Assembly (NCBI GenBank): GCA_031292035.1
Contig: JARLHX010000375.1
Span: 310,001-374,000 of the forward strand
Direction of reading: 5' to 3'
Source: Negativicutes bacterium
Lineage (GTDB): Bacteria; Bacillota_C; Negativicutes; Sporomusales_B; JARLHX01
DNA: 64,000 nucleotides
The stretch's first letter is position 1. The number at the start of each line of letters is the position of its first letter. Positions 24,608 through 32,680 of this stretch are shown piece by piece. A program made the position numbers and the translations under genes. Below the pieces are notes generated by a model. It was not told where the DNA came from. It did not search any database and saw nothing but the letters and a program-made list of their open reading frames with translations.

Positions 24608-25693
24608 TTGCAGACAATCTATCAAGACATCGCCGCCAAAGTCGACCAGGGACAGCGGCTTTCCCGCCAGGACGGTCTGGCCTTGCTGGCCTGTAATGAT
24701 CTGACCTGGCTGGGTCATCTGGCCGATTTAGCCAGACAGCGCGTTAGCGGTAATGAGGTGCTGTTTGCCGTCACCAGACGCATCAGTCTCACCAACATCT
24801 GTATTGCCAGCTGCAAACTCTGCGCCGTTGGCTGTGACCCCATAAGTCCCCAAGCCTATTTTCTAACCAAGGAAAATTTGCTGGATATCGCCCTGCAGGT
24901 CTCCAGGGATTCCGACCTGCGGGAACTTCATATTGTCAGTGGGCTACATCCCCACTGGGGTCTCGGCTATTATTGCGATCTTCTCCAGTCGCTGAAAACC
25001 GCCCTGCCGGCCATTCACCTGAAGGCTTTTACCACCACGGAGATCTGCCACCTGGTTCACATGTCTGCCCAACCAATCGCGGCCGTGCTGGAACAGTTGC
25101 GGCAAGCAGGCCTCGACTCTCTGCTCGGCGACAATACAGAGGTATTGAGCGACCGGGTGCGTCAAACCCTTTGCCCGGCAAAGGCCGGTTCGGTCGAATG
25201 GCTTGACAGCGTTCGCACCGCCCATCGCCTGGGCATCCCGAGCGATGCCACCATGCTTTATGGCCATATCGAAACCGGCGAGGAACGCCTGGACCATCTG
25301 CTGTCCCTGCGCAGCCTGCAGGACGAAACAGGCGGCTTTCAAACCTTTATTCCCATTCCGTTCTATCCTCCGAATGCCCCGCTTGAAGCCCACCCTCCCA
25401 TGCCATCAGCCTGGGAAGATCTGAAAATGGTCGCTGTCGCCAGGCTTATGCTGGACAACTTCAAATACATCAAAGTCGACTGGGGAATGCTAACTCTGCC
25501 GGTAGGCCAACTTGCCCTGGGCTTCGGTGCCAACGATGTGGATGGCACCGTTCTGGAACAACGAACCGGCCATGCGGCCCGGACAAAAGTGAGTCAGTAT
25601 CTTGATAAAAACCACCTGCTTGAAATCATCCGGCAAACAGGCCGGATTCCGGCAGAACGCGATCCTGTCTATAATGTAGTCCAAACATACTGA
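24608..25693 (+). CDS. mqnE: MqnE-like aminofutalosine synthase (radical SAM)
   Basis: A radical SAM enzyme of about 361 residues from the MqnE/MqnC/CofH group. The cluster motif CIASCKLC (CX3CX2C) is near residue 70, and GFGANDVDGTV near the C-terminus is the GADDxDGT-type motif of futalosine-pathway enzymes. MqnE joins a chorismate-derived enol ether and SAM to form aminofutalosine for menaquinone. No ATG is available: the frame opens at GTG 24587, but AAGGGG 8 nt before TTG 24608 suggests that start. Other mqn genes are not in the window. It might be the related MqnC; MqnE is preferred from overall likeness. Confidence 0.8.
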   Translation: MQTIYQDIAAKVDQGQRLSRQDGLALLACNDLTWLGHLADLARQRVSGNEVLFAVTRRISLTNICIASCKLCAVGCDPISPQAYFLTKENLLDIALQVSRDSDLRELHIVSGLHPHWGLGYYCDLLQSLKTALPAIHLKAFTTTEICHLVHMSAQPIAAVLEQLRQAGLDSLLGDNTEVLSDRVRQTLCPAKAGSVEWLDSVRTAHRLGIPSDATMLYGHIETGEERLDHLLSLRSLQDETGGFQTFIPIPFYPPNAPLEAHPPMPSAWEDLKMVAVARLMLDNFKYIKVDWGMLTLPVGQLALGFGANDVDGTVLEQRTGHAARTKVSQYLDKNHLLEIIRQTGRIPAERDPVYNVVQTY

Positions 25694-25780
25694 TAACATG
25701 TACGAAGAAACCGGCCATCCGTCGACGTGTTCACGCTGACCAGCCCGCGTTTCTTCTCCAATCTTCTCCTGTATACCCTA

Positions 25781-25822
25781 AAAGGCTGTCAGAACTTCGC
25801 TAGAAGTCTAACAGCCTTTTTC
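25781..25822. terminator. Bidirectional terminator between mqnE and aroH
   Basis: AAAGGCTGTCAGAACTTC pairs with GAAGTCTAACAGCCTTT, then TTTCTTTT on the plus strand. The aroH stop codon lies inside the right arm. Confidence 0.8.
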
Positions 25823-26188
25823 TTTTGCCGCCGCGACAATGTCCTGGCGCAGCACAGCAGCTCCTTTAAGATATAAGTGCTGGATTTCTTTTTGGGATTT
25901 GGCCGTATTCCAGAGAATCAGCGCCCGGACACACTTTTCCACCGCATCGGGAGCTTCGATCTCCTGGGTGCCGAATAACGGTACATCCGACCAGCCCATT
26001 TTCCGGGCCGCTTTTGCCGGAAATGCGGCATTAAGGTCTGGTGTAGAGCTGAAAATAATCGCCGCGATATCTTCCAGACATATCATATTGAGCGTCACCA
26101 GCTCTGACAGAAGGTTCGTTACTTCCTCCAGGATTTGCTCCTCAGTATTCTCATCCACCGTTGTCGCCCCGCGGACACCACGTAGCAA
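25808..26188 (-). CDS. aroH: Monofunctional chorismate mutase AroH
   Basis: A 126-residue AroH-class chorismate mutase (trimeric, Bacillus subtilis type, usual length about 127). Signature segments are LRGVRGATTVDENTEEQI at the N-terminus, FSSTPDLNAAFPAKAAR and HLYLKGAAVLRQD. It converts chorismate to prephenate. The frame is open to an ATG at 26407, which would add 73 residues with no family likeness. AAGAGGTGG 5 nt before the TTG at 26186-26188 gives the family N-terminus, so TTG is the start. It is monocistronic and convergent with mqnE, another chorismate-linked gene. Confidence 0.92.
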   Translation of the reverse strand: MLRGVRGATTVDENTEEQILEEVTNLLSELVTLNMICLEDIAAIIFSSTPDLNAAFPAKAARKMGWSDVPLFGTQEIEAPDAVEKCVRALILWNTAKSQKEIQHLYLKGAAVLRQDIVAAAKEKGC

Positions 26189-26265
26189 AAGCGCCACCTC
26201 TTTTCTGTTACTACTGTGAAATTCGCGACCGACGCCCCATATCCTTCCTAATAGGACTCTCCCAG

Positions 26266-26296
26266 GCAAAAAAGTAACCCGGCACCGCCGGGTTTT
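26266..26296 (-). terminator. Terminator of the DUF1540 gene
   Basis: AACCCGGC and GCCGGGTT form an 8-bp stem with a 3-nt loop, followed on the minus strand by ACTTTTTT. It starts 5 bp after the stop of the small gene. Confidence 0.75.
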
Positions 26297-26300
26297 ACTG

Positions 26301-26462
26301 TCAGCTTTTAGCAGCGAATGTATGGCAGTTGGTCTGCTCGCTGTTGCGGGCATTGCTGGCCCCGCCGTCCACATCCACTTCGATGGCTGAAGCGTTGCAG
26401 CGTTCACCCTGCTGCCAGTAGTTGCAATTTGACACCTTGCACTTGACTCCTTGTAAACTCAT
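26301..26462 (-). CDS. DUF1540 domain protein (small cysteine-rich)
   Basis: A 53-residue protein too short for most ORF filters. Four cysteines are arranged C8-x4-C13-x8-C22 and C46, with CNASAIEVDV between and NCHTF at the end, the pattern of DUF1540 proteins found in spore-forming Firmicutes. A perfect ribosome site GGAGGTGAT lies 4 nt before the ATG at 26462. The cysteines probably bind a metal; function is unknown. It sits alone between aroH and the hydrogenase operon, with terminators on both sides. Confidence 0.88.
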   Translation of the reverse strand: MSLQGVKCKVSNCNYWQQGERCNASAIEVDVDGGASNARNSEQTNCHTFAAKS

Positions 26463-26527
26463 ACTATCACCTCCTTTATTTCTTTTCTAGCATCTCCCTT
26501 TTTCGCCTGTTTATGCCGTAAAAATTA

Positions 26528-26551
26528 AAACCCGGGAACATTCCCGGGTTT
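26528..26551 (-). terminator. Terminator of the hydrogenase operon
   Basis: AAACCCGGGAA and TTCCCGGGTTT form an 11-bp perfect stem with a 2-nt centre, followed on the minus strand by TAATTTTTA. It begins at the stop codon of the selenoprotein gene, so that gene is the last of the operon. Confidence 0.85.
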
Positions 26552-26841
26552 CAAATCAGCTTCCAGCCTTCAATATTCAAAGTTGTGAAACCAAACAAAC
26601 TGCTGGTATCGATGGTCAGCGGATGGGGTGGATCGAAATCCAGCGGCAAAAACACCTTGATCCCATCAATCAGCAGCAAACTGTACTCAGTCACATTTTT
26701 AGGTGTACCCAGTCGCACGGACGGGCCTAGATTAATCCGCCCTCAGCACAGTGACGTTCGGCGGGTTTGCCATAGATAAACCGCGCCGTCCTTACCACTG
26801 ATATACTGCCGCGCCTTTTCGCTCATTCCGATACTCATCAT
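26551..26841 (-). CDS. HesB-like/CC-Se motif selenoprotein with in-frame UGA
   Basis: A 96-residue gene interrupted by one in-frame TGA at codon 33 (26743-26745) and otherwise open from ATG 26841 to TGA 26551-26553. Reading TGA as selenocysteine gives TSLC-U-GRINLGPSVRLG, a Cys-Sec-Gly motif. The flanking parts (MSEKARQYISGKDGAVYLW; YSLLLIDGIKVFLPLDF; TTLNIEGWKLI) look like small HesB/IscA-like proteins, some of which carry CC or C-Sec at this place. A hairpin directly follows the UGA. The start overlaps the HyaF-like gene stop (TGATG), so it is translationally coupled to the hydrogenase operon. A redox or metal/Fe-S role in hydrogenase maturation is inference. Confidence 0.85.
26719..26745 (-). 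promoter_or_regulatory. Putative bacterial SECIS element
   Basis: Directly after the UGA, GGGCGG (26737-26742) pairs with CCGTCC (26719-26724), one G-U pair, around a 12-nt loop containing GG. The stem's place and an apical loop about 15 nt after UGA fit bacterial SECIS elements read by SelB. An alternative GGGC/GCCC pairing exists. Confidence 0.6.
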
Positions 26842-27242
26842 CAACCCTCGCTTTTATCAGCATCTGCCAACCGCTGCTTTAGGGCTGTGATGCCCTGGAT
26901 GATATCCTCCGCCTGGGCCGCCGCAACTTGAGGAAAGTGAGCCACCTCGATGGTCTCCAGCATTGGATTGCCGGCCTGGTCATAAAATACCCCATACCAA
27001 ACACCGCTGAAGCCGCTCTCCAGCCACTCGGCGGGTTCGTCGCTATTACCCAGGGTGATGCTGATACTGCCCTCACCCAAAAAATCACGGATTGTCTGCC
27101 GTTCCTCTTGGCTCAGTGCCATTCGGTTAATGAAGACGGTCGCTATCTCGCCTGCAACCTGCAAGCGTTCAAGGGCGGCAGCAATTTCGGCTAACACCGA
27201 CCTGGCTTTTTCTGATAACATCGGGAAGGCTTCAGCCAACAT
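26841..27242 (-). CDS. HyaF/HupH-like hydrogenase maturation protein
   Basis: A 133-residue protein resembling the C-terminal domain of HupH/HyaF, recognised by GEGSISITLGNSDEPAEWLESGFSGVWYGVFYD and IEVAHFPQ. Family members act in late assembly of the small subunit of respiratory [NiFe] hydrogenases, possibly in Fe-S cluster insertion. The protein is short, having only one such domain. ATG 27242 with GGAGGTGA upstream overlaps the hyaD end, and its own stop overlaps the selenoprotein start, showing tight coupling. Confidence 0.8.
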   Translation of the reverse strand: MLAEAFPMLSEKARSVLAEIAAALERLQVAGEIATVFINRMALSQEERQTIRDFLGEGSISITLGNSDEPAEWLESGFSGVWYGVFYDQAGNPMLETIEVAHFPQVAAAQAEDIIQGITALKQRLADADKSEG

Positions 27243-27720
27243 CCGTCACCTCCACTTGCCATTCCTCCAACTGGGTAAGCACCGCAGCAATGGTCTTCTC
27301 CACCGTAGCGGCAACCACCGGGGTCAACTCCAGACCCAAATCGAGCACCGCCGGCTGTACTCCCAGCACCACGACTTCGGGGATGGGCTTTTCCAGCATT
27401 TCCAGCACAGTCAACACGTCCCTGATCCCAAGTTCGTGCAGCGACACCTTTTCCTGAAAGTAGGCTTTGACTTGATTACCAGAAAAATAGTAAAAAGAAC
27501 CGGGGGGACCGCCGCCAGCAATGGCATCGACCACCAAGAGCCGGGTGGTACCGGTCAGGAAGCGCAGCAAATCCATTCCAAGGGTACCGCCGTCCAGAAC
27601 CTGGACGGCGGTTGGAAACTGATAACGGCGCTGAAGTTCTTCAATCACGCGGACGCCAAAGCCTTCATCCTGTAATAGAATGTTGCCGATGCCCAGCACG
27701 GTTGTCTGTATCAGTGTCAT
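27232..27720 (-). CDS. hyaD: Hydrogenase maturation protease (HyaD/HybD family)
   Basis: A 162-residue endopeptidase. Nickel-sensing residues of the family are present: E in GIGNILLQDEGFGV, D in LDGGTLGMDLL, and H in VSLHELGIRD. It removes the C-terminal tail of the large subunit after nickel insertion. The start at 27720 lies 56 bp inside the cytochrome b gene; GGAGAT 7 nt upstream supports it. Its substrate is surely the large subunit encoded at 28430-30328. Confidence 0.92.
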   Translation of the reverse strand: MTLIQTTVLGIGNILLQDEGFGVRVIEELQRRYQFPTAVQVLDGGTLGMDLLRFLTGTTRLLVVDAIAGGGPPGSFYYFSGNQVKAYFQEKVSLHELGIRDVLTVLEMLEKPIPEVVVLGVQPAVLDLGLELTPVVAATVEKTIAAVLTQLEEWQVEVTDVG

Positions 27721-28423
27721 GAGCGATATCTCCTAAATCAACAGGTTGATGCGCTAAAAACTTCTTGCCGGAAAACATGCTGGAAATCTCGCCTTCACCG
27801 TCCATGAAGTCGGCCCGCGCGCACATATAGACATGGACGATAGCGAAGAGAATAATCGCCCAGGCCACATAGTGGTGAATCAGATGAACCTTATATTCGT
27901 CGATCAAGAGATGGTTGACCGGGCCGAAAAACGCGGCCCCCCAGCCATTGGGATTGACCATCACGTACATGGCGAAGCCGGTGAGGGCTTCGATGGCGAT
28001 AAAGAGGTAGACAGCAACATAAGACGCCCGGGCCAAAGGGTTGCGCAAGAAGGGTTTATGGCGAGCCCGCAAAAACATGTAATGGAGCTTGGTATCAATC
28101 AGGTCCACGTAGTACTGCTTGGTCCAAAAATGGGGGAACAGGCGGTCCCCCTTATTGATGATGAACCCGTAGACCCTCAGGATAAAGGCGAAAACCAAAA
28201 CATAGGCCGCCGAAAAATGGACCATCCGGATAATCTGCATCGACAGGCGTTCATGAATCGCAAATGTCGGCTCCACCCCCTGGCTACCGATGAAAAAGGG
28301 GTTGCCGATATATAAGCCGGTGAAGAACAGCACGGTGATGCAACCGACCATGATCCAGTGGAAAATCCTCAGAAACGGACTGAAAACATAATACTCTTTC
28401 AGATGACCGTCATTCATCGCCAT
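27665..28423 (-). CDS. hyaC: [NiFe] hydrogenase b-type cytochrome subunit
   Basis: A 252-residue membrane protein with four predicted transmembrane helices, beginning with VFSPFLRIFHWIMVGCITVLFFTG and including HLIHHYVAWAIILFAIVHVYM near the C-terminus. Histidines in these helices are the expected ligands of two hemes b. It anchors the hydrogenase dimer and passes electrons to menaquinone. Its 3' end overlaps hyaD by 56 bp. The heme enzymes AhbC/AhbD are encoded nearby (31.7-33.9 kb) and could supply its cofactor. Confidence 0.93.
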   Translation of the reverse strand: MAMNDGHLKEYYVFSPFLRIFHWIMVGCITVLFFTGLYIGNPFFIGSQGVEPTFAIHERLSMQIIRMVHFSAAYVLVFAFILRVYGFIINKGDRLFPHFWTKQYYVDLIDTKLHYMFLRARHKPFLRNPLARASYVAVYLFIAIEALTGFAMYVMVNPNGWGAAFFGPVNHLLIDEYKVHLIHHYVAWAIILFAIVHVYMCARADFMDGEGEISSMFSGKKFLAHQPVDLGDIAHDTDTDNRAGHRQHSITG

Positions 28424-28429
28424 GCCCCC

Positions 28430-30328
28430 CTAACCTTTAACATAAGGATCGGTATGCACGACACTGATGGCTTTGCCCTCGGCGTCATAAAGATGGGTTG
28501 CACAGGCGAGACACGGGTCGAACGAGCGGATGGCCTTCAACACTTCCAGCGGCTTGTCGGCAATTTTGACTCTGGTGTCGATCATGCTGGCCTCATAGGC
28601 GCCATGACCGGCCTTGCTGTCCCGGGGACAGGCGTTCCAGGTGGACGGCACAATACACTGGTAATTGGCAATCTTGCCGTCCTTAATCACCACCCAGTGG
28701 CTGAGGGCGCCGCGGGGTGCCTCGTGCAAGCCGACACCTTTGGCTTCTTTCGGCCAGGTGGCAGGTTCCCATTTGGCGGTGTTGGCCACCGCGGTATCGC
28801 CGGCGCGAATATTTTTGACCAGCTTATCAAGAAAATACTTGCTCATGTAGGCGAAAAGCTGGGTCTCCAAACCACGGGTGGCGGTCCGTCCGACCATTGT
28901 CGGCATCCAGACCTCCGGCGGCAAATTCAGCACCTTGGAGACGGCTTCGATCTGGTCGACAACCATCTTTTCCGCCCAAGTCGGCTCCTTGATTACACCC
29001 TTCTTGACCTTGGTATAGATAATGATATAACGGGCCAACGGTCCAACTTCAGCCGTTTTGCCCCGCCATTTTGGAGTTTTGAGCCAGGAATACTTGGCCT
29101 CTTCGTCGAGATGCTGCCATTCGGTTTTACTGCCATCTTTCGGTCCGGTATACTGCGCTTTGGTCACACCGGCCCAGGGATGAAGATCCTTGCCAGCCTC
29201 AGGATAGGTGTACCAGGAGTGTTCAACTCCTTCGTTGATAATGGTGGGATCGGCGTAGTCCTTGGCGTCAAGATCTGTAAAAACCGCGTTGTCCAGGCCC
29301 TTGCCAAAGTTTTCTACCACACCATTGCAGCGCAACAAGGCTTTCTTGTGAAAATCGCCGTTGGCCACGCCGCTGTATGGCTCATCCGGGAAATCCCCGA
29401 AGCCGAGCACACGTTCTTTCGCCAAACCACCACCATCGACATAACCCTTTTTAACATACATTTCGCCCATAGCCAGAAGATCAGGCAGATAAAAATAGTT
29501 AACTAAATTGATTGTCATACTGATGGCGTTGTCTACCACCGCCAGCCGTTCACTGTTGATCGGGGCATTCATGTCATTCATCGAGATGGAACAAGGCATA
29601 CCGCCAACAATATAGTGAGGGTGAGGATTTTTCCCGCCGAAGACGACATGCGGCACAACGATATCCCGCTGCCGGTCCAGCATATTCAGATAATGGCTGA
29701 CCGCCATAAGGTGAACCTCGGGCGGCAGCAGCGTATAGTCAGGATGGTCCCACCACTGTCCGGCAAAAATGCCCAGCTGGCCACTCTCGACAATCTTTTT
29801 GACTTTGTCCTGCACTGCTTTGAAATACAGCGTCGTCGCTTTAGGAAAATCCTTCGGATAGGCGTCAAAATCAAAATCCATCGGCCCGGACAGAGGTAGT
29901 TGGTATTTTTCCAGCACCGCGTTCTGCAGCGCTGCTGTGGCGGCCGGGTCGGCCTTCAGGGCTTCCACCGGGCTGACCCAGTCCAGGGCATGCAGATGAT
30001 AAAAATGTACCAGATGGTCGTGAACATTCTGACTGGCAGCCATAATATTACGAATATAATTCGCGTTTTTCGGGATTTCAATACCCAGGGCGTCTTCTAC
30101 CGCCCGCAGCGACGCCAGAGCGTGCACTGTAGTACAGACGCCGCAGATCCGCTGGACATAAGCCCAGGCATCGCGTGGATCGCGGTCCTTGACCACTAGT
30201 TCGATACCGCGCCAGGCAGTGCCGCTGGACAGCGCGTCCTCCACCTTGCCGGAGGCTTCATCTACTTTCAGTTCCAAACGCAAATGCCCTTCGATACGGG
30301 TTACTGGATCAACAACTATGCGTTTCAT
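28430..30328 (-). CDS. hyaB: [NiFe] hydrogenase large subunit
   Basis: A 632-residue catalytic subunit. The N-terminal nickel ligands lie in RICGVCTTVHA and the C-terminal pair in DPCLACATH, followed by a 20-residue tail for removal by HyaD. It is of the group 1 membrane-bound respiratory type, somewhat longer than the common 560-600 residues, with extra sequence around residues 340-440. No selenocysteine replaces the ligands. Its ATG overlaps the small-subunit stop. Confidence 0.95.
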   Translation of the reverse strand: MKRIVVDPVTRIEGHLRLELKVDEASGKVEDALSSGTAWRGIELVVKDRDPRDAWAYVQRICGVCTTVHALASLRAVEDALGIEIPKNANYIRNIMAASQNVHDHLVHFYHLHALDWVSPVEALKADPAATAALQNAVLEKYQLPLSGPMDFDFDAYPKDFPKATTLYFKAVQDKVKKIVESGQLGIFAGQWWDHPDYTLLPPEVHLMAVSHYLNMLDRQRDIVVPHVVFGGKNPHPHYIVGGMPCSISMNDMNAPINSERLAVVDNAISMTINLVNYFYLPDLLAMGEMYVKKGYVDGGGLAKERVLGFGDFPDEPYSGVANGDFHKKALLRCNGVVENFGKGLDNAVFTDLDAKDYADPTIINEGVEHSWYTYPEAGKDLHPWAGVTKAQYTGPKDGSKTEWQHLDEEAKYSWLKTPKWRGKTAEVGPLARYIIIYTKVKKGVIKEPTWAEKMVVDQIEAVSKVLNLPPEVWMPTMVGRTATRGLETQLFAYMSKYFLDKLVKNIRAGDTAVANTAKWEPATWPKEAKGVGLHEAPRGALSHWVVIKDGKIANYQCIVPSTWNACPRDSKAGHGAYEASMIDTRVKIADKPLEVLKAIRSFDPCLACATHLYDAEGKAISVVHTDPYVKG

Positions 30329-31428
30329 CCTTGCGGCCTCCTTACGCTATCATCTTGTTCAGCAGCCTGCCGCTTGTTTTTTTGCACCGCCGACATGGCG
30401 CCGTGTGCCACCACGCCGAGGACAGCCGCACCGGCCGCGACCGCGCCGACTTTATCGGCGTTGGCGACAGTGTTCGGAATCGGGACGTCTGGCAAGCGGT
30501 TGTAGAAGGGGTCGTCATCCCAAAAACCGTTGCTGCTGCAGCCGATACAGCCGTGGCCGGACTGAATGGGATAAGACAAGCCGTTCCACCAGCGCATATT
30601 GCCGCAGGAATTGTAGGTTTCCGGACCACGACAGCCAACTTTGTAAAGACACCAGCCAGCTTTGGCGCCAGCGTCGTCAAATTTTTCGACAAACATACCC
30701 GAGTCAAAGAAAGGACGGCGATAACAGGTGTCATGAATACGGTTGCCAAAGAACTGCTTGGGCCGGCCCTTGCTGTCCAGCGGCGGAATCTGGCCGAACA
30801 AGGCGTAGTGCATGACAACTCCAGTCATGACTTCGGGAATGGGCGGACAGCCGGGAACTTTTATAATCGGCTTGCCGCTGATGACATCGCTCACCGCTAC
30901 CGACTTAGTCGGATTTGGTTTGGCAGCCTGAACTCCACCCCAGGCGGCGCAGGACCCATACTCGATGATCGCCGCCGCACCCTTGGCTGCTTCTTTCAGC
31001 ACAGTGACAAACGGTTTGCCGCCTACCATGCAGTAGGTACCGTCGTCGCCGAGCGGTACGCCGCCTTCCACCGCGAGAATATATTGTCCGGCATATTTTT
31101 TCATTACATCCTGCAGGTGATGCTCAAAAGGTTCGCCGGCCGCGGCGGCCAGGGTATCGGAATATTCAAGGGAGATCATATTGAGAACCACATCGGAAGC
31201 CAAAGGCGACTGCGACCTGATGAAAGACTCATCACAGCCGGTACATTCATGGCCATGCAGCCAAATCACCACAGGCAGCGCCGCTTTTTCGGCTGCAGCC
31301 ACGACCTCTGGCAGCATTGCTGGAGAGAGACCTAAAATACCGGTTATTGTAACACATGTTTTCAAGAAAGAACGTCTGCTGAGACCCCGTTTTTGAAATA
31401 AGTCCCACATAGAATCTCTAGTCTCCAT
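30325..31428 (-). CDS. hyaA: [NiFe] hydrogenase small subunit, Tat-exported
   Basis: A 367-residue precursor. The N-terminus has the Tat signal SRRSFLKTCVTITGILGL, cleaved near AAA in VVAAAEKA. Proximal cluster motif ECTGCDES and later CYRRPFF, CLYKVGC and GCIGCSSNGFWDD supply ligands for three Fe-S clusters. A C-terminal helix (VGAVAAGAAVLGVVAHGA) anchors it in the membrane. The start is ATG 31428 after GGGAGGGG. TatA is encoded at 35043-35243. Active site faces the outer side of the cytoplasmic membrane. Confidence 0.95.
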   Translation of the reverse strand: METRDSMWDLFQKRGLSRRSFLKTCVTITGILGLSPAMLPEVVAAAEKAALPVVIWLHGHECTGCDESFIRSQSPLASDVVLNMISLEYSDTLAAAAGEPFEHHLQDVMKKYAGQYILAVEGGVPLGDDGTYCMVGGKPFVTVLKEAAKGAAAIIEYGSCAAWGGVQAAKPNPTKSVAVSDVISGKPIIKVPGCPPIPEVMTGVVMHYALFGQIPPLDSKGRPKQFFGNRIHDTCYRRPFFDSGMFVEKFDDAGAKAGWCLYKVGCRGPETYNSCGNMRWWNGLSYPIQSGHGCIGCSSNGFWDDDPFYNRLPDVPIPNTVANADKVGAVAAGAAVLGVVAHGAMSAVQKNKRQAAEQDDSVRRPQG

Positions 31429-31589
31429 CTGCACCCCTCCCAAAATTCCTTGGATTTTTCCGAAAAGCTACGAAGAGTAAATACTATTTGCAAATAATTT
31501 CGTGAATTTTATTCATAATCCTGTTTTATTGCGTCCATTCGACCAAGTTAATAAAATCACATACTTATAGCGAAATAACTTCTATTAAT

Positions 31590-31623
31590 AGTCATGGGTG
31601 ATTTCCCTTTATTACCCATGACT
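31590..31623. promoter_or_regulatory. Inverted repeat upstream of the hydrogenase operon
   Basis: AGTCATGGGT (31590-31599) and ACCCATGACT (31614-31623) are perfect inverted repeats separated by 14 bp, about 160 bp before the hydrogenase start. It could be an operator of the hydrogenase promoter or an extra hairpin after ahbD; no U-run follows. Confidence 0.45.
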
Positions 31624-31651
31624 CTAACGTCTTTGCTGAACACTGCAGCAT

Positions 31652-31684
31652 AAAAAGAAACCGTTGTTATCAACGGTTTCTTTA
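31652..31684 (-). terminator. Terminator of the ahbCD genes
   Basis: GAAACCGTTG and CAACGGTTTC form a 10-bp stem with a 4-nt loop, followed on the minus strand by TTTTTA. It lies just after the ahbD stop. Confidence 0.85.
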
Positions 31685-31692
31685 CTACAATT

Positions 31693-32676
31693 CTAACGCC
31701 CGTAGCTGCACCACGGCTCCTCGGCCAAATAATCGCCGTCAGAGTAATAATAGGCCCTGGCCCGGCACCCACCGCAGATGTCGTCATAGCCGCACCGGCC
31801 GCAACCACCTTTTAGCGGCTGCTGGCGAAGCTCTTGAAAGAGCGGGCTTTCCCGCCAGATGACATCAAACGGGGCTTGTCGAACGTTGCCGGCTTTTAGC
31901 GGCAGATAGGGGCAGGAATGAACATCGCCGTTGGGCAATACGACGCAATAGGAAGTCCCGGCCAGACAGCCTTTCGTAAACCGCATCGGCAGGCCCTTCT
32001 GTTTGGCAATACGCATAAACTGGGGAGCGCAGGTGGGCTTGAGTTCGATGGGCACCTGGGCCTGTTTATCCAGTATCCTCTCCAGCAGCGCTTCATACTG
32101 CTCGGTCTTGAGGGTGGTGTCGGCGATATCTTTGCCGCGGCCAGCAGGAACCAGGAAGAAAATATGGTGGGCCCTTGCCCCCAGTTCGACCGCAAAATCA
32201 GTAATATCGGTAATTTCGCCTTCGTTCCAATTCATCACCGTTGTGTGAATCTGAAAGGGCAAACCGGCGGTGCGACAGGCTTCGATTCCCTTTAGCGTCT
32301 GTTCCCAGGCACTCTCGCAGCCGCGAAATTGATTGTGTTTTGCTTCATCTCTACTGTCAAGGCTGATACCGGCACAGGCTAGCCCTGCCTCCTTGAGCTT
32401 CGCGGCAACTTCCGGGGTGATCAGCATCCCGTTGGTGCCGAGAACCGGGCGCATTCCCACCGTGCAGGCATGGCTGATCAGCTCATAAATATCAGGCCTC
32501 AGAAGGGGCTCGCCCCCGCTCAGAATCATGATCTTGAATCCTGCCCGGGCGATCTCGCTCAGCAGTTTTTTCCCCTCGGCGGTATCCAGTTCGTCGGCGC
32601 GTTTAGTGCCGGCGTCGCGATAGCAGTGAACACAGCTGATATTGCAGGCCTGGGTGGTATTCCAGGAGATGATCAT
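31693..32676 (-). CDS. ahbD: Radical SAM/SPASM heme-pathway enzyme, AhbD-like
   Basis: A 327-residue radical SAM protein. The cluster motif CNISCVHCY lies near residue 11 and the SPASM region has CLAGTSYC, CPYLPL and CGRCGYDDICGGC. It resembles AhbD, which decarboxylates Fe-coproporphyrin III to heme b in the siroheme route, and the related NirJ2-type proteins. The frame is open to 32793, but GGAAGGAG precedes ATG 32676. It starts 4 bp after ahbC. No ahbA/ahbB or siroheme genes are in view, so these must lie elsewhere. Confidence 0.82.
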   Translation of the reverse strand: MIISWNTTQACNISCVHCYRDAGTKRADELDTAEGKKLLSEIARAGFKIMILSGGEPLLRPDIYELISHACTVGMRPVLGTNGMLITPEVAAKLKEAGLACAGISLDSRDEAKHNQFRGCESAWEQTLKGIEACRTAGLPFQIHTTVMNWNEGEITDITDFAVELGARAHHIFFLVPAGRGKDIADTTLKTEQYEALLERILDKQAQVPIELKPTCAPQFMRIAKQKGLPMRFTKGCLAGTSYCVVLPNGDVHSCPYLPLKAGNVRQAPFDVIWRESPLFQELRQQPLKGGCGRCGYDDICGGCRARAYYYSDGDYLAEEPWCSYGR

Positions 32677-32680
32677 GGCC

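Noticed and set aside
26551..26841. Reading the interrupted small gene as a pseudogene or sequencing error
   Set aside because: Only one stop, exactly after Cys at a motif position, with intact sequence on both sides, a hairpin after it and coupled translation; selenocysteine explains all of this better.
28358..29506. 382-codon plus-strand open frame opposite the hydrogenase large subunit
   Set aside because: Antisense shadow; the minus strand encodes all hydrogenase motifs.
28430..30328. Possible NiFeSe hydrogenase (Sec ligand)
   Set aside because: All four expected ligand positions in RICGVC and DPCLAC are encoded as Cys, with no in-frame TGA.
30331..31335. 334-codon plus-strand open frame opposite the hydrogenase small subunit
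   Set aside because: Antisense shadow of a certain gene; no start context.
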